A DNA stretch of 64,000 nucleotides, from the NCBI RefSeq assembly GCF_007990525.1, contig NZ_AP019823.1, forward strand, positions 2,170,001 through 2,234,000. The letters are read 5' to 3'. The translations under genes were made by a program, and so were the position numbers. Of this stretch, positions 17,595 to 25,981 are shown one piece after another (positions within the stretch are counted from its first letter, which is position 1; each line of letters opens with the position of its first letter). This stretch comes from Leptotrichia hofstadii (GTDB lineage Bacteria > Fusobacteriota > Fusobacteriia > Fusobacteriales > Leptotrichiaceae). A model generated the notes under the pieces. That model was not told where the DNA came from. It made no database searches and saw only the letters and a program-made list of their open reading frames with translations.

Positions 17595-18866
17595 ATGGTA
17601 AAAAATATAAAATTAAATACTTTCTTTTTTAAGGAATATGCACAAATTACGGAAAAAAACTCTTATTCGGCATACATTCCGAATGGAAGCAAAGGAATAT
17701 GGTGTATTGCTGACTTTAATGAAAAGATAAATGAAAAAATGCAGGAAAAGTCAGAAATATCTCAAAAATTTGAAAATAGTAATGTTGAAAACAAGAAAAT
17801 TGATAAGATAAATTTAGCAAAAGTTGGAGTTCATAAAATTATTGAAAAATATTTGGAAAATAATGAATTTTCGCTAGAAAATGTAGAACAGATAATACAA
17901 TCTTCCATTGATGAAGTGATTTTTGAGAAAACAAAATTATATAAATTTCATAAAGCTGAAAAAGATTTTGATTTAAAAAATTTTTATTCACAAATTGTTA
18001 TTATTATTGAAAAAAATAATATGATTGTTGGAAATATGGGGAAAACTGAATTTGTTTTGTATAGGGAAAATAGAATTGTGGAAAAGATAAGTGGTGAGCA
18101 AGTCAAAAAAATAAGACTGAAAAAACATGATTATTTGCTGGCTGGGAGTCCTGGATTTTGGAAAGTTGTTAATGAGAGTGAAATTGAGGAGATTTATGTT
18201 GATAGGAAAAGTAAATTAAATGTCGAACAGAATTTAAGTGAACAGATAAAGGCTAGTGAGAAAAAATTGGGAAAGGTGATACCATTTTTGTCGATTTTTG
18301 TTGAAGATATTGAAATGGAAAAAAATTATGAATTGTTAGAAAAAGAAATTAATGAAAAAAATCAAAAACAGGAAAAAGTTGTAAAATATATGTTTTTAGC
18401 TGTAATATTTGTGTTTATGTTTGTTTCTGTGGGGAAAAATATTCAAAAGGGTAACTTTAAAGGTGAAAGAAAAGAAAAAGTAAAAAATATAATGGCTGAG
18501 AAAATTCTAGAAAAAGCGAATTTGATGAAAAATAATTTAAGTAAACGAGCAGAGATAGAAATGGATAAAGTTAAACAGAAAAATATTGAAAATGAAGAAA
18601 TAGAAAAAAACTATGTAAAAAATTTGGAAATTACTCAAAATATTATAGAAACTAAAGAGAAAGGAGCTGAAAAATTAAATAATTCAAGAATAAAAAAGAA
18701 AGTTTCTAAAAATAAAAAATATAATAGAAAAAATCTAAATGCAGATAATAGAAATTTTAAGAAAAATTATAAGGTAAAAAGTAATAGAATCTTACAACTT
18801 GAAAAGGAAATTGAGAAAAACTGGGAAGTTCTTGGGCGTGATAGAAATGGGAATAATTTTGGATAG
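17595..18866 (+). CDS. Degenerate PP2C-like (pseudophosphatase) membrane protein
   Basis: 423 aa. No database-level family is obvious, but segments line up in order with the preceding protein: G-I-W-C-I-A-D-F with AIWAVADGF, QIVIIIEKNNMIVGNMGKTEFVLY with LLIVISNYNSILYGNIGNTRFYH, and LLAGSPGFWKVV with CLTTVGFWENI. Of the metal-binding positions, N-D became N-S, D-G became D-F and S-D-G became S-P-G, so catalysis is very unlikely. One membrane helix near 265-282 is followed by a Lys/Glu-rich coiled coil and a basic tail. It is adjacent to the other PP2C-like gene with tight spacing. Probably a binding or scaffold partner. Confidence 0.7.
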   Translation: MVKNIKLNTFFFKEYAQITEKNSYSAYIPNGSKGIWCIADFNEKINEKMQEKSEISQKFENSNVENKKIDKINLAKVGVHKIIEKYLENNEFSLENVEQIIQSSIDEVIFEKTKLYKFHKAEKDFDLKNFYSQIVIIIEKNNMIVGNMGKTEFVLYRENRIVEKISGEQVKKIRLKKHDYLLAGSPGFWKVVNESEIEEIYVDRKSKLNVEQNLSEQIKASEKKLGKVIPFLSIFVEDIEMEKNYELLEKEINEKNQKQEKVVKYMFLAVIFVFMFVSVGKNIQKGNFKGERKEKVKNIMAEKILEKANLMKNNLSKRAEIEMDKVKQKNIENEEIEKNYVKNLEITQNIIETKEKGAEKLNNSRIKKKVSKNKKYNRKNLNADNRNFKKNYKVKSNRILQLEKEIEKNWEVLGRDRNGNNFG

Positions 18867-19076
18867 AATTAGACTTATAATTTAACAAATTTAAAATTCA
18901 AAAAAAATTGAACAAAATAAAACTTTTAGGTTTAGAATCAAAATTTTAATAAGTTTATGATTTGAATAAAATGTTATAACTTTTAAATTTTATTAGAAGA
19001 GTGAATAGATTTAATATTTTGGGAATAGTTTAAAATAATTTTGTGAAAAATAGAGAATTTAAAAGGGAAAATAAGA

Positions 19077-19982
19077 ATGGATTTTTTATCAAAGGGAACA
19101 ATATTGAATGGGAAGTATAAAATTTTAAATTATGTAGCTAAAAGTGATTTTTCCAATATTTATATGTGTGAAGATAGACAAGGGGAAAAAGTAATTATTA
19201 AAGAATGTTATCCTTCAGAAATTGTTATGAGAAATGGTAATGAGGTTTTCACTGAAAAGTACAAGAAGGATTTTGAAAATTTGAAAGGATGTTTTTGGAA
19301 AGAAAAATGTATTTTGGAGAAATTTTTGAAAAAATCTAAAAGGAGGAAACAGAGATTTGTGGATGATGTTGTTAAACTTGTGGATTTTTTTAGTGAAAAT
19401 GGAACAAATTATATTGTTACTGAATATTTTCATGGAGTTACCTTGAAAAAATATATTTTGAAAAATAGGATAAAAAATGGAAAAATGAGGATAAATCATA
19501 TTTTGGAAATATTTTTTAAAATTGCCGAAGTAGTTTGTAAAATTCATAAAAAGGGAATTATTCATTGTGATTTGAAGCCTTCTAATATTTTGATTGATAT
19601 TAGGGGAAATATCAGGATTATTGATTTTGGAGCGAGCTTGAAAAAGAAAGAAAAAGTTGAGTTTGTTAAGGTTTCGGAAGGATATTCGCCGATTGAGATT
19701 TATTCAGAAAAAGTAGAGATTGATGAAAGAACAGATGTTTATTCACTTGCGGCACTTTTATATTTTATGCTTTGTGGAGTGAAAGTGGATGGGGCGATTA
19801 ATAGGTTTTATAAGGCGGAACTCGAGTTTGGTAGAGAAGTTATTTTGGGATTTGAGAAGATTCAGAAATTTAAGGAAGTGGAAGAAGTTATAAAAAAGGG
19901 GCTGGAATTTGACAGACAGAAAAGATTTGGAAGTGTTAGGGAAATGATTGAAAAATTGAGAAAAATTTTTATGCAAAGCTAA
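19077..19982 (+). CDS. Serine/threonine protein kinase (Hanks type)
   Basis: 301 aa, kinase domain only, no transmembrane or PASTA region. Seen: ATP-binding Lys42 in VIIKE, catalytic loop H-C-D-L-K-P-S-N (163-170, Asp165), D-F-G (183-185), a P+1 region G-Y-S-P-I-E (202-207), and R-T-D-V-Y-S-L (218-224). The glycine-rich loop is degenerate (VAKSDFSNIY), with no G-x-G-x-x-G, yet the catalytic residues are present, so activity is plausible. It presumably phosphorylates threonines read by the two FHA proteins and removed by the PP2C protein of the same cluster; this is inference. 210 bp of AT-rich DNA precede it. Confidence 0.88.
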   Translation: MDFLSKGTILNGKYKILNYVAKSDFSNIYMCEDRQGEKVIIKECYPSEIVMRNGNEVFTEKYKKDFENLKGCFWKEKCILEKFLKKSKRRKQRFVDDVVKLVDFFSENGTNYIVTEYFHGVTLKKYILKNRIKNGKMRINHILEIFFKIAEVVCKIHKKGIIHCDLKPSNILIDIRGNIRIIDFGASLKKKEKVEFVKVSEGYSPIEIYSEKVEIDERTDVYSLAALLYFMLCGVKVDGAINRFYKAELEFGREVILGFEKIQKFKEVEEVIKKGLEFDRQKRFGSVREMIEKLRKIFMQS

Positions 19983-20381
19983 ATATTTTTAATATTTTTA
20001 GATTTTATAAATTATACTATTTGTCATTAAAATAATAGAATTATAGTAAAACTTCTTTGAAACCGAACTCAAAAGTCATGACTATTTTACTCAAACTCTA
20101 AATTCATATAATTTTTAGTAGTTTAATTTTAAACAGGTTAGAGTACAGTATAATTTTTTTATGCAACAAAATATAATTTCTGTTTTTTAAATTTGGGTTA
20201 GCATTAGATATGCTTGATAACCGTTTAAATTTAAAGTAAATATTGTTTAACAATGGTAAAGAACTCTTTGTTATTCAGGAAACTATTAGATAAATCACGA
20301 TAAAATCAAAAACAAGTAAATCTTGAATTTTAATAAAGTCGTTATAATACTTGAAAATAGTAAAGGGGAAAAGGTAAAAAT
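19983..20381. other. AT-rich intergenic region with repeat C and a -10-like element
   Basis: Holds repeat C (20043-20132). A TATAAT at 20343-20348 lies 34 bp before the next start codon but has no well-spaced -35 (TTGAAT is only 14 bp away). Otherwise nothing recognised. Confidence 0.5.
20043..20132. repeat. Intergenic repeat C, copy 1
   Basis: About 90 bp colinear with 28623-28712, including the identical ATGACTATTTTACTCAAAC and ATATAATTTTTAG segments. The ends are inverted repeats (AAACTTCT and AGTAGTTT here, AAACTGCT and AGCAGTTT in the other copy). Confidence 0.75.
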
Positions 20382-23045
20382 ATGAGATTATTTTATGAAG
20401 AGGAATTGCGAAGAAAATCTTATTATGAGATGTATCAGATTGCAATTGAGGAACATTTGGTAAATGTACATGTGGAAACGCCCACGAGAGAGGAGCTTAT
20501 ATCACTTTTGATGAAATATAGGGGAGTCAAGGAAAACTACTGTATTGACAAGTTTAATAAAAATGGGCTTGTGAATGTTCAGGAACTTTTTGATAATAAA
20601 CTTGGCGAGAGGCTTCATCATGAGAATAAGATACGGGTACCTCACAAGATTATTTTGTATAAGGAACTTAATTTGATGAGGGAAGACAATTATAAAATTG
20701 AGATTCCTGAAAATGTGAGCAGCGCAAATGTTTTTCTTATAAATGCTAATAACTACCTGTGTGGGATTTTCCAGCTGGAAAAGGATTTGAATAGCAGGAA
20801 TAAGTATTTTTTAATTAGTAAAAAGGAATTTTTTAGAGTCGAAACGCTGAGAAATAATAAATTTTCATTTTTGTTCTTTAAAGAAAATGACTTGAAATTT
20901 ATTCATAAGTTTTATAATTTAAAAGAAGATGAAGTGATACCGCTTTATCCATATCAGATGGACTATTATAAAGTTGAAATTGAAAATTTTATTGTGAAAA
21001 ATCTGGAAACTACAAATACACCGCTTTGTATTGATTTTGGAACGGTAAATACGGCTCTTGGGGCATATCTGGATAAAAATTATGTAAAGGATTTGCCTAC
21101 TAATGATATTTTGAATGGAAATGTCGTGATAGATGCTATAAATTATGTGAAATTTGACGACGGGGAGAGGCATTACCGTGAGATTTTTCCAACATTAGTT
21201 TATGTTGATGATTGCAGCGATGCTAACAATATTCAGTATTCATTTGGCTACGATGTGGTAAGAAAGCTAGAAAGAAATGACTATATTGTCAATGGCTCAA
21301 TTTTTTACAGCTTGAAAAGGTGGGTGCATGAACATAATAAACTTGAGAAAATTAATGATGAGTTTGGAAATATTCTGTATGTAAAAAGAAAGGATATAAT
21401 AAAGGCATATTTAAAATATGTTGTGAATCGTGCTGAATATATGTTTAAATGTAAATTTAAAAAAATTCACGCTTCCAGCCCTGTAAAATTGAAGGAGCAG
21501 TTTTTGGCGATGTTTCAGGAAATTTTTATGATGGAAAATAAATTTAATAAAAATCAGAATTCTGAAATTTCTGAAAAAAATATAATTTCAAGCGAGAAAA
21601 ATTATGAATATGAAATTATTCGTGAAAATGCTATGGATGAAGCGATTGCAGTGCTGTACAATACAATTGAGATACAGATAAGGAAGGGGAGATATAAGGA
21701 GAACGAAGAATATAGTGCATTAATTATTGACTGTGGTGGCGGGACGACGGATTTGGCGGCTTGTAAATATGTGATTAGTAAGGACAAAATTTCATATTAT
21801 CTGGATATAAGGACGAGCTTTGAAAACGGGGATGAGAATTTTGGTGGAAATGACTTGACTTACAGGATTATGCAGTTTTTGAAAATTGTGCTTGGGGCAA
21901 AATATTCTGAAAATAGGGTCGTTTCTATTAATGATTTGATAAAATTTGACAATGATATGATTTACAAGGTAATTGATGAGAGCGGTGTTGAGAAGATTTT
22001 TGAAAATATGAATTTGGAATATGAAAAGTATGAAAATGTAATTCCTACAAAATATTCGCAGTTTGAGAATAAAATGAGTGAAGAATATCAGAAAATACGG
22101 AATAACTTTTATATGCTATGGGAAGCAGCTGAAAATCTTAAAAAAGAATTTTTTACATCCGATGGAAGACTACGGACACGTTTTGATGTGCCTAGAAATT
22201 ATGAAAAACGGAATGATATTCATATAACGCAGTTAAAAAGCTGGAAAATTCATATTTATAAAAATGGAATATTTACCACAATAACAGATTATCCAAGACA
22301 TATTTTTACTATAAAGGAAATTGAAAAAATCGTGAAAGCTGATATTTACGGAATGCTCAGAAAATTTTTGAATACATATTACAAGGAAGGGCTACTTTTT
22401 GAATATTCATTAATAAAATTAAGCGGACAGTCAACGAAAATCAGTACATTTCAGGAAGTCCTAAAGGAATTTGTTCCAGGAAAAATGATTGAATACAAGG
22501 AACTGAGCCATCGTGATGATTACGAACTGAAACTGAATTGTCTGGATGGAGCTATAAAATATCTGGATTATAAGCGTTTCGGACATATAGACGTGGAAAT
22601 TGTGAATGAAGTTCCACTTGTACCGTATTCTGTGTGGGTGGAAAAATACGATGGGGAAAAAGTGGAAATGATACAAACTTCACGAAAGGCTGATATTCTG
22701 ATTGGACAAATTGACAAAAAGATTTCTGCTGAAGAACTAAAAATTTATGTTTATACTGCAGAAGGCGAATTGAAAAAAGAAATGATTTATAAAAATGAGG
22801 ATAACTACGAAGAAATGGACGCACAGGAAATTTTGCCTGAATTTACAAATATAATTTCTCAAAATGATACCGATACAATTCAAAATAACACAGTAAGATT
22901 TTTTGTTTATACTGATTTGAACAACTGGGGATTTTTTGTCGTTCCAATCCAAAGAAAATCAGATCAGCTTTATCTTGGACGAAAGGAATATTTCCCTTAT
23001 GAAGATAATTTAAGTGAAAATTCCTATTTTGACGGAAACCACTAA
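20382..23045 (+). CDS. Large Hsp70/actin-fold ATPase-like protein
   Basis: 887 aa. A unique N-terminal region (1-210), with a helical block TREELISLLMKYRG near residue 35 that looks SAP-like, precedes an ASKHA ATPase core. Phosphate-1 motif D-F-G-T-V-N-T starts at residue 218, phosphate-2 motif D-C-G-G-G-T-T-D at 450, and L-S-G-Q-S near 680-684 matches the adenosine motif. A C-terminal beta-rich part follows (about 730-887). It is not DnaK: there is no canonical substrate domain or DnaK signature, and large inserts split the core. With a J-domain gene in the same cluster it may work as a dedicated chaperone-like ATPase. It ends 15 bp before the HlyD-like gene. Confidence 0.75.
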   Translation: MRLFYEEELRRKSYYEMYQIAIEEHLVNVHVETPTREELISLLMKYRGVKENYCIDKFNKNGLVNVQELFDNKLGERLHHENKIRVPHKIILYKELNLMREDNYKIEIPENVSSANVFLINANNYLCGIFQLEKDLNSRNKYFLISKKEFFRVETLRNNKFSFLFFKENDLKFIHKFYNLKEDEVIPLYPYQMDYYKVEIENFIVKNLETTNTPLCIDFGTVNTALGAYLDKNYVKDLPTNDILNGNVVIDAINYVKFDDGERHYREIFPTLVYVDDCSDANNIQYSFGYDVVRKLERNDYIVNGSIFYSLKRWVHEHNKLEKINDEFGNILYVKRKDIIKAYLKYVVNRAEYMFKCKFKKIHASSPVKLKEQFLAMFQEIFMMENKFNKNQNSEISEKNIISSEKNYEYEIIRENAMDEAIAVLYNTIEIQIRKGRYKENEEYSALIIDCGGGTTDLAACKYVISKDKISYYLDIRTSFENGDENFGGNDLTYRIMQFLKIVLGAKYSENRVVSINDLIKFDNDMIYKVIDESGVEKIFENMNLEYEKYENVIPTKYSQFENKMSEEYQKIRNNFYMLWEAAENLKKEFFTSDGRLRTRFDVPRNYEKRNDIHITQLKSWKIHIYKNGIFTTITDYPRHIFTIKEIEKIVKADIYGMLRKFLNTYYKEGLLFEYSLIKLSGQSTKISTFQEVLKEFVPGKMIEYKELSHRDDYELKLNCLDGAIKYLDYKRFGHIDVEIVNEVPLVPYSVWVEKYDGEKVEMIQTSRKADILIGQIDKKISAEELKIYVYTAEGELKKEMIYKNEDNYEEMDAQEILPEFTNIISQNDTDTIQNNTVRFFVYTDLNNWGFFVVPIQRKSDQLYLGRKEYFPYEDNLSENSYFDGNH

Positions 23046-23060
23046 AAAAGGAAGAAAAAA

Positions 23061-24296
23061 TTGAGAAAAAAAGATGAGATAATTTGGATAATGCCCGCAA
23101 TTTTTATTTTTATTATTCTTTTTATGATAAAATTCTGTACTCCGAAAATTAATCAGAAATATGTTATTGAAAAAATAACACGTGAAAATCTTGAACTTTT
23201 TGTGGATATGAAAGGAACTGTTGTTGCACATAATATTACTAAAATTGGACTGGATGTGAATTTATCCGTTGATGATGTTTATTACAAGGCTGGAGATTTT
23301 GTAAAAAAGGGCGATGTAATAGTGAAATTTAGCGATTATCAGAAAAATGGATTGAATGAAAAACGTATGTTATTAGTGATTAAAAATCGGGAATTACGAA
23401 ATTTGGAAAAACAAAAGGAATTGGGAGCTGATGTTAGTCAGAAAATTCAGGAATTACGTGGAGAAATATCAGGATTGGAAATTGAAATTAAAGATGAAAT
23501 GAGAAATACAAGATTGGTTCAGAGAAGTGTAAGAAGTCCATTTGATGCTTACATTGTGAATATTAATGCAGTGAAAGGTGGAATTACAAACAAAAATGAG
23601 CCTATTTTGATTCTTGCTAAAAGGGAAGATTTAAAAATAGTTAGTGAAAGCGTGAAAAGTGAGAAAGTTAAAAATCTGAAAATTGGGAATGTGGCTAAAA
23701 TTAATATTTTTAGGAGAGAAAATAAAAAGATTGGGGAAGAGAAATCGCTTGAAGAATTAGTTGAAATTAAAAATGATAAGAATAAGACAAAAGAGGATTC
23801 AGATTTATTTTCTGAAAAAAAAGTTATTGAAGCAGAATTATTTAAGATTAATAAAATTGGGGATATGAATGTGTTTGAATTTTTGCCAACGTTATTTAAG
23901 GATCTGTTTTTAAATGAGCAAGTAGATATTCGTGTAATTTATAGGAAAAAAGAGAATGTTCTGGCTGTTCCAAAAAAGGCTGTTATTTTTAAAAATCAGA
24001 AAAGTTATATTTATTTGATTGATAAGAATAATTTAGTTAAAGAAACAGAAGTTTTTGTTGGGATGGATAACGGAGAGAAGATTGAAATTTTTGGAATGGA
24101 TATTGGAGAGAGAATGGAAATTATCGGCAATCCTGATGATAAAATTGGGAATAATGTGATTGTGGAACGAAGGAATATTAAGGATGAGGAAATTGAAAAG
24201 AAGAAAAAGTTGGAAAGGTTAGAGCGGGAAAATGAAAAGCTGGGGAATAGAATAGATGAGAATGAGAGGGAAATTATTAGACTAAAAAGAAAATAA
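23061..24296 (+). CDS. HlyD-like membrane fusion (periplasmic adaptor) protein
   Basis: 411 aa from a TTG start, supported by AAGGAAG upstream and by the next ATG (codon 11) lacking a ribosome binding site and cutting into the membrane anchor. One N-terminal membrane helix (about 8-25) is followed by a biotinyl/lipoyl-like half domain (VDDVYYKAGDFVKKGDVIVKF), a helical hairpin (about 95-150), the second half (VRSPFDAYIVNINAVKGGIT), then beta-barrel-like segments and a C-terminal coiled coil. No ABC or RND transporter gene is adjacent, which is odd for this family. Last gene of the cluster, closed by a terminator. Confidence 0.78.
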   Translation: MRKKDEIIWIMPAIFIFIILFMIKFCTPKINQKYVIEKITRENLELFVDMKGTVVAHNITKIGLDVNLSVDDVYYKAGDFVKKGDVIVKFSDYQKNGLNEKRMLLVIKNRELRNLEKQKELGADVSQKIQELRGEISGLEIEIKDEMRNTRLVQRSVRSPFDAYIVNINAVKGGITNKNEPILILAKREDLKIVSESVKSEKVKNLKIGNVAKINIFRRENKKIGEEKSLEELVEIKNDKNKTKEDSDLFSEKKVIEAELFKINKIGDMNVFEFLPTLFKDLFLNEQVDIRVIYRKKENVLAVPKKAVIFKNQKSYIYLIDKNNLVKETEVFVGMDNGEKIEIFGMDIGERMEIIGNPDDKIGNNVIVERRNIKDEEIEKKKKLERLERENEKLGNRIDENEREIIRLKRK

Positions 24297-24323
24297 ATCA
24301 GGATGTTTTTATCCTGATTTTTA
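24296..24323 (+). terminator. Rho-independent terminator of the kinase/chaperone-like cluster
   Basis: AATCAGGAT and ATCCTGATT form a perfect 9-bp stem with a GTTTTT loop and a T tail immediately after the stop codon of the HlyD-like gene. Confidence 0.9.
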
Positions 24324-24363
24324 GCGATATTTTTTAAATTTATATTAAATGAAAGAAGAACTT

Positions 24364-25515
24364 TTAATTGTTGATTTTATTAATTTTTCCTTCTTCGCTG
24401 ATAGAAAGCCCATTTCCATTTGGAAAATCAGATTTATTCAAGGAAATTATCTTTTTTATTGCTAATTTTTCTGAATCTATAAAAGGACCGAAACTTTTGT
24501 AAGTTTGTCTTACTGGAATAATTTCTCCAGAAATAAAGTCTCCTTTGTTATTTATTTTGATTTTAAAAATAGGTGCAATTCCCATTGAACCAGAAACATT
24601 TATTTTTCCAAAAGTTGCAAAATTTCCTCCACTATACGAAATAAATTTATTTTTGTACAGCTCGACAGCTCTTGTAACATGAGGGCCTTGCCCAAAGATT
24701 ATGTCAGCTCCATTGTCTATCGCAAAATGGGCAAACTCATAAACATTTCCTCTATCTTCGCCATGAAAAATTTCATGTCTTTTAGTAATGTGTTCAGCAT
24801 TAGCACCTTCGGCTCCACCGTGAAACATAACAATTACAATATCAACTTTTGATTTTAATTCAGAAATAAGTTTTTTTGCATAATTATAGTCATTTAGTTT
24901 TACAGTAGTTGAATTTGGAGAAAATGAAATAAATCCAAATTTTTTTCCATTTTTTTCTAAAATCGTACTTTCAGCAATATCTTTAATTCCAGAGTATTTT
25001 ATTTCTAAATTATCAAGATTTTTTATAGTTTCCTTAATTCCGATTTCTCCAAAATCATTGCTATGGTTGTTGGCGATGCTCAAATAGTCGAATCCAGCCT
25101 GTTTTAAATATGTTCCATATCTTGAAGGCATACGAAAGACATAACAAACATTTGGATTATTACAGCTTTTGGGAGTTCCGCCTGTATCAAATAGTGTTCC
25201 TTCCAGATTCCCTACAGTTATGTTAGCATTTTTCAGTATATTTTGCGTATTTTCAAGAATATTGGCATCATTTTCAGGAAGCAGGTATTCAAAAGGGTAA
25301 TTTGAGCCAAGCATTATATCTCCAACGCCAATTATTGTAAATTCTGTCTTTTCATCAGATTTATCATTTTTTTGAGTATTTGATTTTTTAATGTCGGTTG
25401 TTTTTTCAAAATTAATAAATTTATTCCTAAAATTTTTAAAATTGGGATTTATTATGATTATAGCAAGCATAGAAACTAAAATAATAAATAAAATTAATAA
25501 TATATATTTTTTCAT
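24364..25515 (-). CDS. CapA-family (poly-gamma-glutamate capsule biosynthesis-like) metallophosphatase-fold protein
   Basis: 383 aa. An N-terminal membrane anchor (about 4-25) and a CapA/PgsA domain with GVGDIMLGS, the NLEG box, S-I-A-N-N-H-S-N-D-F-G, M-F-H-G-G-A-E and G-Q-G-P-H-V-T-R-A-V-E, the metal-ligand motifs of this calcineurin-like fold. Most likely faces the outside. In capsule-forming Bacillus CapA helps polyglutamate export, but many members have unknown roles. No other polyglutamate genes are nearby. Its 3' end converges with the HlyD-like gene. Confidence 0.85.
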   Translation of the reverse strand: MKKYILLILFIILVSMLAIIIINPNFKNFRNKFINFEKTTDIKKSNTQKNDKSDEKTEFTIIGVGDIMLGSNYPFEYLLPENDANILENTQNILKNANITVGNLEGTLFDTGGTPKSCNNPNVCYVFRMPSRYGTYLKQAGFDYLSIANNHSNDFGEIGIKETIKNLDNLEIKYSGIKDIAESTILEKNGKKFGFISFSPNSTTVKLNDYNYAKKLISELKSKVDIVIVMFHGGAEGANAEHITKRHEIFHGEDRGNVYEFAHFAIDNGADIIFGQGPHVTRAVELYKNKFISYSGGNFATFGKINVSGSMGIAPIFKIKINNKGDFISGEIIPVRQTYKSFGPFIDSEKLAIKKIISLNKSDFPNGNGLSISEEGKINKINN

Positions 25516-25652
25516 AAAATCCTTTCATAAATATTGTTTAGTATATTTTACCTCTATTTACCATGAAAAGCAATAAATTTAAATTTTTTCATAAAATACA
25601 ATCCAAAAAATCCTGTTTTAATCACAACAATTCATTTCTCTAAAATTTTAGA

Positions 25653-25826
25653 CTAATGTCGATTTCCATATTTGTCTTCACAGTAAACGTATCCACTTTC
25701 ATCTTCATAACATCGCACACCTCTTTCGGCTCTTCTTTTATTATATGCTGCCCATTCTTTCGGGCTGAACAATTCACAGCTTACCGTAGTTATTACAAGT
25801 ATTACAATTAAAAATATTTTTTTCAT
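25653..25826 (-). CDS. Small lipoprotein (57 aa), paralogue of the gene at 7757
   Basis: The ATG at 25826 is chosen because AAGGAAG lies 9 nt upstream; two earlier in-frame start codons are too close to it. MKKIFLIVILVITTVSC is a lipoprotein signal. The mature chain has CELFSPKEW, R-C-Y-E-D and Y-V-Y-C-E-D, matching the pattern of the protein at 7757-7927. Function unknown; the conserved pair of extra cysteines hints at a disulfide-held mini-domain on the outside of a membrane. Confidence 0.75.
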   Translation of the reverse strand: MKKIFLIVILVITTVSCELFSPKEWAAYNKRRAERGVRCYEDESGYVYCEDKYGNRH

Positions 25827-25947
25827 AAACATCAACTTCCTTACAGTTTTTTGTTTTATTATAACAAATGTTTATAATATTATAATTTCAATTGTTTTTT
25901 TTTTAGGGGATTAGAGTTTACTTTGTAATATAGATTTTTGTAAATTT

Positions 25948-25972
25948 AAAACGAGGATATTAAATCCTCGTC
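25948..25972 (-). terminator. Rho-independent terminator of glgP
   Basis: ACGAGGAT and ATCCTCGT form an 8-bp stem followed by a T run on the minus strand, directly after the glgP stop. Confidence 0.85.
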
Positions 25973-25981
25973 TTATAAAAT

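Noticed and set aside
20382-23045. Calling the large ATPase DnaK
   Set aside because: Only the three ATPase motifs match; the length, N-terminus and C-terminus differ, and no DnaK substrate-binding domain is visible.
12769-24296. Kinase/phosphatase/FHA set as part of a type VI secretion or tellurite (Ter) system
   Set aside because: No Tss, Hcp, VgrG, TerD or vWA genes are present in the window.
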